Shown one piece after another: positions 1 to 6,413 of a DNA stretch of 10,401 nucleotides. Every line of letters begins with the position of its first letter. Position 1 is the stretch's first letter. Location of the stretch: positions 1 to 10,401 of the forward strand of contig DIHU01000069.1 of assembly GCA_002420315.1 (NCBI GenBank), given 5' to 3'. Origin of the DNA: Akkermansiaceae bacterium UBA5688. GTDB taxonomy: Bacteria; Verrucomicrobiota; Verrucomicrobiia; Verrucomicrobiales; Akkermansiaceae. The position numbers were made by a program, and so were the translations under genes. The notes under the pieces are model-generated. The model was not told the origin of the DNA. It saw only the letters and a list, made by a program, of their open reading frames with translations, and did not search any database.

Positions 1-12
1 ATTCCTGAGAAA

Positions 13-897
13 TTAGGGCAAATCGTTACGGTTAAGCTCCTCACCCGCCTCAGCATTGACCTGATAGGTCACCATCCGATTTAACTCGTCAATTTCCACG
101 ATACGGTAACCCTTCGCAGCACCCCAACTCCCTCCAACGTGACTATCAAAAAAGTAACGTCGGTCACCCGAAATCCACATACTAGTTTGGTCATGATTAT
201 GGCCATGGAAGACCCCGCGGACGTTGGGAGTGGTTTCTAGCAAGCTCATCACAGCCTCTCCTTCCTCAACTTGATTAACATCGTTTACGCCATGTTGTGG
301 CCATCCGCATACCTTGTGCTTACGTTGCTGGATATGAATCAACGAGAAGATAGCCGGCGCTTTCGCATATTTTCCAAACTCGGCCTTGAGCCATTCTCGG
401 CTGGCAGCACGATAAACATTACTTTTCGCCGGAGCTGAAGTGTCAGCCAAGACGAAAGCGAACTCTTTGTGTGTCACTGTATGATTAGCATCATAGCCCC
501 AAATCTTTTTCCACGACTCAGTCGGCGATTTTTCTTTAGGATCTAAATAGTCGTGATTTCCCTTCGTACAATAGTAGGGAACCTCAAGCTTGGACAAATG
601 CTTGTCACGTAACTCTAAAAGCAGCTGGGGATTGTCGTGGGTTAGATCTCCATTGATGAAGAGTAAATCGAGCCCCTTTCCCTGCTTCTCCTTGTTCATC
701 CAGCCCACCATCTCCTCTGCAATTTTCACAAATGGAGTATTAGCCTGGCCATAATGTAGGTCTGAAGCCACCGCAAATCGCATCTTAAGTTTACGGTTCA
801 CAGGTAGGTCTTTTGCGCGGCACCAACGGGCAGGTAAGGTCGTAGCGGCAGTAAAAAGGGCAGAGTGGTTCAAAAAACTTCGGCGATCAATCGACAT
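13..897 (-). CDS. Tat-exported calcineurin-like metallophosphoesterase
   Basis: This 294-residue protein has the ordered metal-binding motifs of the calcineurin-like phosphoesterase family: DLH (D46, H48), NGD (D84), GNHD (113-116), an isolated H188, and HGHNHD (H231, H233, H235). These build a dinuclear metal site that hydrolyses phosphomono- or diesters; the substrate cannot be told from sequence. The N-terminus (DRRSFL, then a hydrophobic stretch of about 15 residues with Ala/Thr) is a twin-arginine signal, so the folded enzyme should be exported to the periplasm. The length suits a single-domain enzyme and all motifs are intact. The ATG at 895-897 is chosen because it puts the RR motif at residues 5-6; AGGA directly abuts the start, too close for a normal ribosome binding site. 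It is divergent from the SGNH hydrolase gene, with 80 bp between them. The family is secure; the specific substrate is unknown. Confidence 0.9.
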   Translation of the reverse strand: MSIDRRSFLNHSALFTAATTLPARWCRAKDLPVNRKLKMRFAVASDLHYGQANTPFVKIAEEMVGWMNKEKQGKGLDLLFINGDLTHDNPQLLLELRDKHLSKLEVPYYCTKGNHDYLDPKEKSPTESWKKIWGYDANHTVTHKEFAFVLADTSAPAKSNVYRAASREWLKAEFGKYAKAPAIFSLIHIQQRKHKVCGWPQHGVNDVNQVEEGEAVMSLLETTPNVRGVFHGHNHDQTSMWISGDRRYFFDSHVGGSWGAAKGYRIVEIDELNRMVTYQVNAEAGEELNRNDLP

Positions 898-939
898 TCC
901 TGTATCTCAAACATCCAAAAACGCCCTGACAATAGAAAA

Positions 940-970
940 TTCCTAGGCGGACAGCATCCTTCTTCCTAGG
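940..970. promoter_or_regulatory. paired TTCCTAGG repeats in divergent promoter region
   Basis: The 80 bp between the divergent phosphoesterase and SGNH hydrolase starts contains TTCCTAGG at 940-947 and again at 963-970. The copies are 23 bp apart start to start, about two helical turns, on the same DNA face, and each contains the palindrome CCTAGG. Such spacing is typical of operator half-sites, but the second copy lies only 7 bp before the ATG at 978. No convincing -35/-10 pair was found. This is a candidate regulatory site only; chance recurrence of a short palindrome is possible. Confidence 0.3.
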
Positions 971-977
971 TTGGGGC

Positions 978-1655
978 ATGCAAAGAAGAGTAACTTTTTT
1001 TAATCTACTTCTTTTCGCTACCGCAGGAGTTCTTCATGCAACCCCCGATCCTTTCTCTAAACCTTTTGATAATCCCGTCGACAAGCTAGGACTGCCACGA
1101 GTTCTAATTATAGGAGACTCAATTTCGATCGGGTATACTCCCCGAGTAAGAAAAATACTGGATGGGAGAGCCAATGTCCACCGGCCTAAAACGAATTGTA
1201 AGTGGTCCGCTTTTGGAGATCAAAAAATTAATGAATGGATCAGCAACGAAAAATGGGATCTGATTCATTTTAATTTTGGATTATGGGATTGGTATGGATG
1301 GTCGCAGGACACCAAAGCAACTCCTAGATCCTACTCTAAAAGCCTCGATAATATTGTTCAAAATCTCAAGAAATCAGGAGCTAAGCTAGTCTTTGCTATG
1401 ACCACTCCGCCTTGTGTTGGACCCGAAAAAAATGCGGGAATTAAAATTTCAAAGGCAAGAGCTAAACAATTCAATCAGGCCGCCCTGAGAGTGATGAAGA
1501 AGCACGGAGTCGTGGTAAACGATCTCTATGCCTTAATTGAAAACGAACGGAAAAGGTATCAACGGGGAGAGAATGATGTGCATTACAATGAATCTGGCCG
1601 TGATCTACTTGCAGCCCAAGTAGCTGCATTCATAAAGAAACAATTGTCCCAATAA
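978..1655 (+). CDS. secreted SGNH/GDSL-family hydrolase
   Basis: This 225-residue protein starts with a Sec-type signal (MQRRV, then a hydrophobic run to about residue 20, with likely cleavage around HA-TPD). The mature part has the SGNH blocks: IIGDSIS with nucleophile S48, an Asn in NFGLWDW (N99) as the likely oxyanion-hole block III residue, and NDVHYN near the end giving the catalytic D200 and H202. Family members are esterases, lipases, acetyl-xylan-type deacetylases or thioesterases; the size and export fit a carbohydrate esterase, but the substrate is not readable. It precedes two sulfatase genes by 94 bp on the same strand, consistent with, but not proof of, a role in removing acyl groups from a sulfated glycan. 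The coding sequence is clearly AT-richer than the sulfatases: 46 G+C of 120 bases at 1201-1320 by hand count. The ATG follows TTGGGGC, a weak ribosome binding site at best. Confidence 0.85.
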   Translation: MQRRVTFFNLLLFATAGVLHATPDPFSKPFDNPVDKLGLPRVLIIGDSISIGYTPRVRKILDGRANVHRPKTNCKWSAFGDQKINEWISNEKWDLIHFNFGLWDWYGWSQDTKATPRSYSKSLDNIVQNLKKSGAKLVFAMTTPPCVGPEKNAGIKISKARAKQFNQAALRVMKKHGVVVNDLYALIENERKRYQRGENDVHYNESGRDLLAAQVAAFIKKQLSQ

Positions 1656-1749
1656 TTTAGTTCTCTTGTTTCTCTCCTTTACCACTTGTCACAGCTTCTT
1701 AACAACGATCATCCCACGCCCTTCTTATTGCCACCACACGACCAAAATC

Positions 1750-3453
1750 ATGAAAACAATCCTCTTCCTTTTTTCTTTTGGATTCTGGGCTTTAGGCGCC
1801 GCTCCAAAAAAACCCAATATCGTCCTCATCATGGCAGACGACATGGGCTACTCAGACATCGGTTGCTACGGAAGTGAGATTAGAACACCCGTGCTCGACG
1901 AGCTTGCCCGGAACGGCCTGCGCTACACCCAGTTTTACAACACCTCACGATGCTGTCCCACCCGCGCCGCCCTGATCTCTGGTCTCTACTCCCACCAAAC
2001 AGGCATGGGGCTGATGGAAGGTGACCGGGGCTGGCCTGGTTATCGTGGATCCATTAACAAACGCTGCGTGACTCTAGCCGAAGCCCTCAAAGGGGCTGGT
2101 TACAAAAACTACATGTCCGGCAAATGGCATCTGACCCGACACAAGAACCCTAATGGAGATAGATCAGCATGGCCGATGCAGCGTGGCTTCGACCGCTTTT
2201 ACGGCACTATTACGGGAGCAGGTAGTTTCTATGATCCCGCCACCCTTTGCCGTGGCAATACCTACATCACTCCCGAAAATGACCCCGGCTATCAACCCGA
2301 ATCCTTCTACTACACTGATGCAATCAATGACAATGCGATCAGATTCATCGGCGATCACTGTGGCAACAACGAAGCATCGGATAAGCCGTTTTTTCTCTAT
2401 GTCTCCCACACCAGTGCCCACTGGCCCATGCACGCCCCTGAAGCTGACATCGAAAAATATAAAGGAACTTACGACGAGGGATATCCGTCGATCCGCCAAG
2501 CTCGATATAAGAAGGCCATTGAGATGGGTGTTATCGATAAGAAATGGGCGATGTCCAAAGGACTCGATTGGGAAGGCTTCGAGCACAAAGCCTGGGACAT
2601 TCGTTGCATGGAAGTCTATGCCGCCATGACCGAAATTATGGACCGTGGCATCGGAAGGATTGTCAACGAGCTCAAGAAACAGCAGCTCTTTGATAATACT
2701 CTAGTGATTTACCTCCAAGACAATGGAGGATGCGCGGAAGGCTACGGTCGGGCAAACAACTCGCAAAAGAAGGAACAATTTAAGTTCAAACCTCTGGGCA
2801 AGGACGGGCTACAAACTAAAATTTGGCCTCCCATGCAGACGCGCGACGGAAGATTTGTCCGCACCGGACCCGAGACTATGCCTGGCGGAGATGACACTTT
2901 TGTTGCTTACGGGCCGGGCTGGGCGAACACTTCCAATACACCCTTTAGGGGTTATAAGCACGACCCATACGAGGGAGGGATCGGCACTCCTTTTATCGTC
3001 AGTTGGCCTCGAGGGATTGACTCCGATCAAAATGGAAAAATCATCCATGATGTATCCCATCTCATCGATTTGATGCCCACCTTCGTTGAGGCTGCAGGCG
3101 CGACCTACCCTAAAAATTATAATGGCAATGAAATCCAGCCTATGGAGGGCGTAAGCCTAATTCCAACTCTTGCTGGAAAAACACTCTCCCGGCAGAGCCC
3201 CATCGGCTTTGAACACCATGGCAATCTCGGACTTCGTGACGGCAAATGGAAAATTTTATCGATGTATCGCAGAAACCAACCCCGCAAGTGGGAGCTCTAT
3301 GATATGGAAGAGGATCGAACCGAGCTTAATGACCTCGCAAAAAAAATGCCCGATAAGCTCAATTCCATGATGGCCGCCTGGCAATTATGGGCGGATAGAG
3401 TTGGGGTGCAGCCCTGGCCCATTCCAAACTATGACCCGGAAAAAGTAAAATAG
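1750..3453 (+). CDS. secreted arylsulfatase-like sulfatase (CCPTR motif)
   Basis: This formylglycine-dependent type I sulfatase of 567 residues hydrolyses sulfate esters. The maturation motif is CCPTR (residues 68-72, Cys-x-Pro-x-Arg), with C68 predicted to be converted to formylglycine. Metal and substrate residues are D30-D31 (MADDMG), D324-N325 (QDNGG), K125 and H127 (SGKWHL), H220 (VSH) and K403 (YKHDPYEGG). The layout (GMG after the active site, EGGIGTPF near the C-terminus, closing WELYDMEEDRTEL) matches arylsulfatases of the AslA/PAS type. An N-terminal hydrophobic signal ending near LGAAPKK indicates export. The frame is open from a TTG at 1666, but the ATG at 1750 is preferred because it starts exactly at the signal peptide MKTILFLF; the extra 28 residues look like untranslated leader. 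No Shine-Dalgarno sequence precedes it. The sulfatase family is secure; the polysaccharide target is not known. Confidence 0.93.
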   Translation: MKTILFLFSFGFWALGAAPKKPNIVLIMADDMGYSDIGCYGSEIRTPVLDELARNGLRYTQFYNTSRCCPTRAALISGLYSHQTGMGLMEGDRGWPGYRGSINKRCVTLAEALKGAGYKNYMSGKWHLTRHKNPNGDRSAWPMQRGFDRFYGTITGAGSFYDPATLCRGNTYITPENDPGYQPESFYYTDAINDNAIRFIGDHCGNNEASDKPFFLYVSHTSAHWPMHAPEADIEKYKGTYDEGYPSIRQARYKKAIEMGVIDKKWAMSKGLDWEGFEHKAWDIRCMEVYAAMTEIMDRGIGRIVNELKKQQLFDNTLVIYLQDNGGCAEGYGRANNSQKKEQFKFKPLGKDGLQTKIWPPMQTRDGRFVRTGPETMPGGDDTFVAYGPGWANTSNTPFRGYKHDPYEGGIGTPFIVSWPRGIDSDQNGKIIHDVSHLIDLMPTFVEAAGATYPKNYNGNEIQPMEGVSLIPTLAGKTLSRQSPIGFEHHGNLGLRDGKWKILSMYRRNQPRKWELYDMEEDRTELNDLAKKMPDKLNSMMAAWQLWADRVGVQPWPIPNYDPEKVK

Positions 3454-3476
3454 CCGAGTCGCTTCTCACTTTCACC

Positions 3477-4967
3477 ATGTCTTGGCTCTTTCCAATCATC
3501 ACCCTCTTTTTGCTCGCCGGATTGCCCGTAGCGGGAAAACCTCACGTCCTCTTCATCGCGATTGATGACTTGAATGACTATATTTCGCCGCTCGATAACC
3601 ATCCGGGAATCCAGACCCCAAACTTTGAGCGTCTTGCAAAACGCTCGATTACCTTCGCCAACGCTCATTGTGCCGCCCCTGTCTGTCATGCATCAAGAGT
3701 AGCAATCATGACCGGCGTGCATCCCGCACGATCCGGCATCTATCGTAATATGTTCGGCGCACGAGGACCCCGTTGGCGCCATGAATCTAAGTTACTTGAA
3801 AATGCGGTAGTGCTCTCACAGCACTTCCGCGATCACGGCTACTACGCAGCAGGAGGTGGCAAGATCTTCCATACCCTCCAGTGGACCCCACACGATTCTC
3901 AGAACGACCCGGAAGCGTGGGATGAATATCGTGGTGACCCCAATAATCCCATCGCTCCAGACTGGCCAAGACCAGAGCTAATATCCGACGAAAAAGCTGG
4001 CCTTACCAAGGGGCGCCCTCTGGGTGGTAGCTCGCAGCTCTTCGGAGCCGCACCTCTCGAGCAAATTGATGAACAAACTGGTGACCATATGGTTGTCGAC
4101 TGGGCCATCGAACAAATGAAGCAAGAGCGTGAAAAACCTCTCTTCCTCGCCGTAGGGCTTTTCCGCCCCCATATCCCCTGGGAAGTTCCCCGCAAGTGGT
4201 TCGACCAATATCCACTTGAGGAAATCAAACTGCCTCCTTACCGTGAAGATGATCTGAGCGACGCTCATAACCACGGTCGCACCCATTGGCACAAATGGGT
4301 GATCGAAAATCACCAATGGAAAAAGCTGATGCAAGGATACCTCGCCAGCATCTCATACGTGGACCATCAGCTGGGACGAATTCTCGACGCCCTCGATCGA
4401 ACACCCGGGATGAAGAACAACACCATTATAGTTCTCTGGAGCGATCATGGCTTCCATATTGGGGAAAAGGCCAACTGGGAAAAGTTTGCGTTGTGGGATC
4501 AGACCTCGCGGGTCCCCCTCTTCATCCATGCTCCAGGTGTGAGCAAAGACGGAGAAAAAACAAGGCAGCCAGCAACCCTCACCGATGTTTACCCTACTCT
4601 TTGCGAGCTGGCAGACCTTCCCATTCCCAGCCAGTGTGATGGACTATCCCTAGTCTCACAGCTCAAAAATCCAGGCGCTAAACGTGACCGGCTAGCACTC
4701 TGCTCCTTCCAATTCGGGAATGAACGGAATCCCTCACACGGGGTCGCAGATGAGCGCTACCGATTCATTCGCTACGGTAATGGTTTTGAGGAACTCTATG
4801 ATCTCCAGAATGATCCGCACGAGTATGAGAACCTCATTGATAACCCGCAGTTCGCGTCCGTGAAAACCAGGCTGGCCAATGGCATTCCAGAAAACTCCGC
4901 AACCCTTGCTATCCTGCCCAGGGAGTCCCCACATCATCGGGCGAACCAGAAAAAGCGGGGGGAGTGA
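3477..4967 (+). CDS. secreted iduronate-2-sulfatase-like sulfatase (CHASR motif)
   Basis: This second formylglycine sulfatase (496 residues) lies 23 bp after the first, so the two are probably co-transcribed. It has a Sec signal (residues 1-20, LPVAG-KPHV) followed by FIAIDDLND with metal ligands D30-D31. The active-site motif is CHASR (70-74), in which Ala replaces the usual Pro of Cys-x-Pro-x-Arg. Further expected residues are K129 and H132 (GGGKIFH), H232 (FRPHIPW), D323-H324 (WSDHGFHIGE) and K336. The opening IDDLND, the FRPHIPW block and SDHGFHIGE are characteristic of the iduronate-2-sulfatase-like subgroup, which is greatly expanded in Planctomycetota and Verrucomicrobiota. It may act on 2-O-sulfated uronic acids or on other sulfated sugars; homology cannot decide this. 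The C-terminal LYDLQNDPHEYENL block is normal, so the gene looks complete. No Shine-Dalgarno sequence precedes the ATG. Confidence 0.93.
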   Translation: MSWLFPIITLFLLAGLPVAGKPHVLFIAIDDLNDYISPLDNHPGIQTPNFERLAKRSITFANAHCAAPVCHASRVAIMTGVHPARSGIYRNMFGARGPRWRHESKLLENAVVLSQHFRDHGYYAAGGGKIFHTLQWTPHDSQNDPEAWDEYRGDPNNPIAPDWPRPELISDEKAGLTKGRPLGGSSQLFGAAPLEQIDEQTGDHMVVDWAIEQMKQEREKPLFLAVGLFRPHIPWEVPRKWFDQYPLEEIKLPPYREDDLSDAHNHGRTHWHKWVIENHQWKKLMQGYLASISYVDHQLGRILDALDRTPGMKNNTIIVLWSDHGFHIGEKANWEKFALWDQTSRVPLFIHAPGVSKDGEKTRQPATLTDVYPTLCELADLPIPSQCDGLSLVSQLKNPGAKRDRLALCSFQFGNERNPSHGVADERYRFIRYGNGFEELYDLQNDPHEYENLIDNPQFASVKTRLANGIPENSATLAILPRESPHHRANQKKRGE

Positions 4968-5143
4968 CCTACTAGGCATTTCTTTACGACAATCCCTACT
5001 TGAGGTTATTTCTCTAAGAACCAACAAGTTACAGGCCAGAAAAACTCGAGGTCATTTGATCCCCAAGGAAGGTTGATGCAACTTTAGATTTTCTCTATCT
5101 TTATTCCTGACAAGGACAACTAGGGATGTAAATTTCCAGTTCT
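4968..5143. other. intergenic region without a convincing gene
   Basis: The 176 bp between the second sulfatase and the cytochrome-LRR gene hold no supported gene. A weak imperfect hairpin (ACTTG at 4998-5002 with CAAGT at 5025-5029, plus inner GGTT/AACC) lacks a T-run. CTGACA at 5107-5112 with TAAATT at 5129-5134 (16 bp spacer) resembles a sigma70 promoter for the downstream gene, but would leave a very short leader before the ATG at 5144. Both are guesses. Confidence 0.3.
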
Positions 5144-6148
5144 ATGAAACATTGTTATCTTCTACTCTGCTTTGTTCTGGTCCTAGAATCCAAGGGAGCG
5201 AAGCCCCCTAAAGATCGATTGGCTTTTACTGACGTCATAGTGCCAATTATGGAAGAAAAGTGCCATTCCTGTCACTCCGAAGCGAAAGACAAAGGCAAAG
5301 GTGGGTTATGGATGGATACCTTTGAAAATATGTTGATTGGGGGAGACAGTCAAGATGGTGAAGAGTTTCGCACCCTAGTTCCCGGAAATTCCGAGAGCAG
5401 TTACATGATAGAGGTCATTGCATTGCCCAAAGATGATGACATGCACATGCCTCCACCAAAGAAAAAGCAAATGGAGACCCATGAAATCAAGTTGATGACA
5501 TGGTGGGTGGACAAGCTCCCCGAGGGCAAAACTTTAAAAGATCAAACTTTAGCTCAAATGGGAGCTTCCGAAGAAATTTTAGTGGCAGCAGCAATGTTGA
5601 AGAGCCCCGAAGAGAGAGAAAAAATGGAGGCCGCTCAAAAAAAAGCCCAGCTCCAAAAGCTTGCAAAACGTGAGGCCCTGCAGTCCACACTAGCAACTCT
5701 AAAGCAAGAGGCGACTTTCAGAACCTCTTTGAATTTTGTGTCACAAGATTCATCCGATCTGGAATTCACAGCAGTGAGTCTCAGAGAAAAACTGACTGAT
5801 GAGATGTTTTTAAAAATCGCGCCGGTGAGTGAAGCTCTCTCCAGCCTAAAGCTGGGCTCAAGCTCAGTTACTGATAATGCTCTAAAAACCGAACTCCTAA
5901 AAATGACAAAGCTTAAGAAACTCGACCTTAGCCAAACTCAGATTGGAGATGAAACGCTCGATACGATCGGTGATATAGAGGGATTGGAATGGCTAAACTT
6001 ATGGGGAACTCAAGTCACTGATTTGGGTTTGATGAAGCTTAAGGACTTATCAAAACTCCGAAAAATTTATCTTTGGCAGTCTAAGGTGACCGAAAAGGGA
6101 GCCGCTGCGTTAAAGAAAGAACTTCCTGATCTTGAGGTGATTTTTTGA
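5144..6148 (+). CDS. exported cytochrome c-type domain fused to leucine-rich repeats
   Basis: This 334-residue protein has three parts. An N-terminal signal (MKHCYLLLCFVLVLESKG, cleavage near residue 19) is followed by a planctomycete-type cytochrome c domain at about 25-125 with one heme motif CHSCH (C40, C43, H44), and HMPPP (M102) as a plausible distal axial ligand. The surrounding pattern (VIVPIMEEKCHSCHS, LVPGNSESSYMI, MPPP) is that of the PSCyt1-like domain found before DUF1549/DUF1553 proteins in PVC bacteria. Residues 155-191 are charged and helical, probably a coiled-coil linker. Residues about 234-334 are leucine-rich repeats of the form LxxLxLxxTxVTD (KLGSSSVTD, LDLSQTQIGD, LNLWGTQVTD, IYLWQSKVTE). 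It should be periplasmic or surface-exposed and may bind heme c through Cys thioethers. The function is unknown: electron transfer, redox sensing or protein docking. It stands alone, with gaps of 176 and 265 bp on either side. Confidence 0.85.
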   Translation: MKHCYLLLCFVLVLESKGAKPPKDRLAFTDVIVPIMEEKCHSCHSEAKDKGKGGLWMDTFENMLIGGDSQDGEEFRTLVPGNSESSYMIEVIALPKDDDMHMPPPKKKQMETHEIKLMTWWVDKLPEGKTLKDQTLAQMGASEEILVAAAMLKSPEEREKMEAAQKKAQLQKLAKREALQSTLATLKQEATFRTSLNFVSQDSSDLEFTAVSLREKLTDEMFLKIAPVSEALSSLKLGSSSVTDNALKTELLKMTKLKKLDLSQTQIGDETLDTIGDIEGLEWLNLWGTQVTDLGLMKLKDLSKLRKIYLWQSKVTEKGAAALKKELPDLEVIF

Positions 6149-6218
6149 GCCGTACACAAAAGGTTCTTCTCTTTCGTCTGCTCTTCTTTCCGGTCGGGTA
6201 ATTCCGATGCAGCTCATT

Positions 6219-6243
6219 CTTGGGACACGTCAAGTCTCCCAAG
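6219..6243 (+). terminator. candidate terminator hairpin after cytochrome-LRR gene
   Basis: The arms CTTGGGA (6219-6225) and TCCCAAG (6237-6243) form a perfect 7-bp stem with an 11-base loop, 70 bases after the stop of the cytochrome-LRR gene. The following TATTTGTGT is only moderately T-rich, so this is a weak intrinsic terminator or simply an RNA 3'-end structure. Confidence 0.35.
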
Positions 6244-6347
6244 TATTTGTGTCCGCTTATTCCAAAAGGGGGAAAGAGAAACAAATTGCAGATAGTTATT
6301 TCCAATTAGGATATTGCCTACCCAAGCTCCATGAGTAATGGGTATTT

Positions 6348-6368
6348 CACCTTCCCAAAAAGGAGGTG
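6348..6368 (+). promoter_or_regulatory. hairpin occluding a Shine-Dalgarno-like sequence
   Basis: CACCTTC (6348-6354) can pair with GGAGGTG (6362-6368), with one G-T wobble, around the 7-base loop CCAAAAA. The right arm lies in AAGGAGGTG, a near-perfect anti-16S sequence, but no start codon with an open frame follows at normal distance: GTG is stopped after two codons, and ATT/CTG frames end within six. The next gene starts 45 bases later at 6414. It may be a leader element, a decayed start region, or chance. The 265 bp region 6149-6413 holds nothing else I can support apart from the hairpin at 6219-6243. Confidence 0.25.
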
Positions 6369-6413
6369 CGCTGATTAAAATCACTTAAGCTCTGAAACTA
6401 CCATTTATTTCAT

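Noticed and set aside
1666..1749. Upstream TTG start extending the first sulfatase by 28 residues
   Set aside because: It would place a polar, His/Pro/Cys-rich segment before a normal Sec signal peptide. The ATG at 1750 begins exactly at the signal peptide.
1951..1965. Double Cys in the first sulfatase motif (CCPTR) as an anomaly
   Set aside because: The first Cys fits Cys-x-Pro-x-Arg, and an SRCCPTR-type motif is, to my knowledge, common in PVC arylsulfatases.
2153..2629. 158-residue open frame within the first sulfatase
   Set aside because: It overlaps the conserved sulfatase core in another frame, has low-complexity Ser/Pro/Thr content and shows no recognisable motif.
4998..5029. Possible terminator after the second sulfatase
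   Set aside because: The stem is short with an asymmetric internal loop and there is no T-run after it.
5074..5085. AAGGAAGG followed by ATG upstream of the cytochrome-LRR gene
   Set aside because: The frame reads ATG CAA CTT TAG and ends after three codons, so it is not a credible gene.
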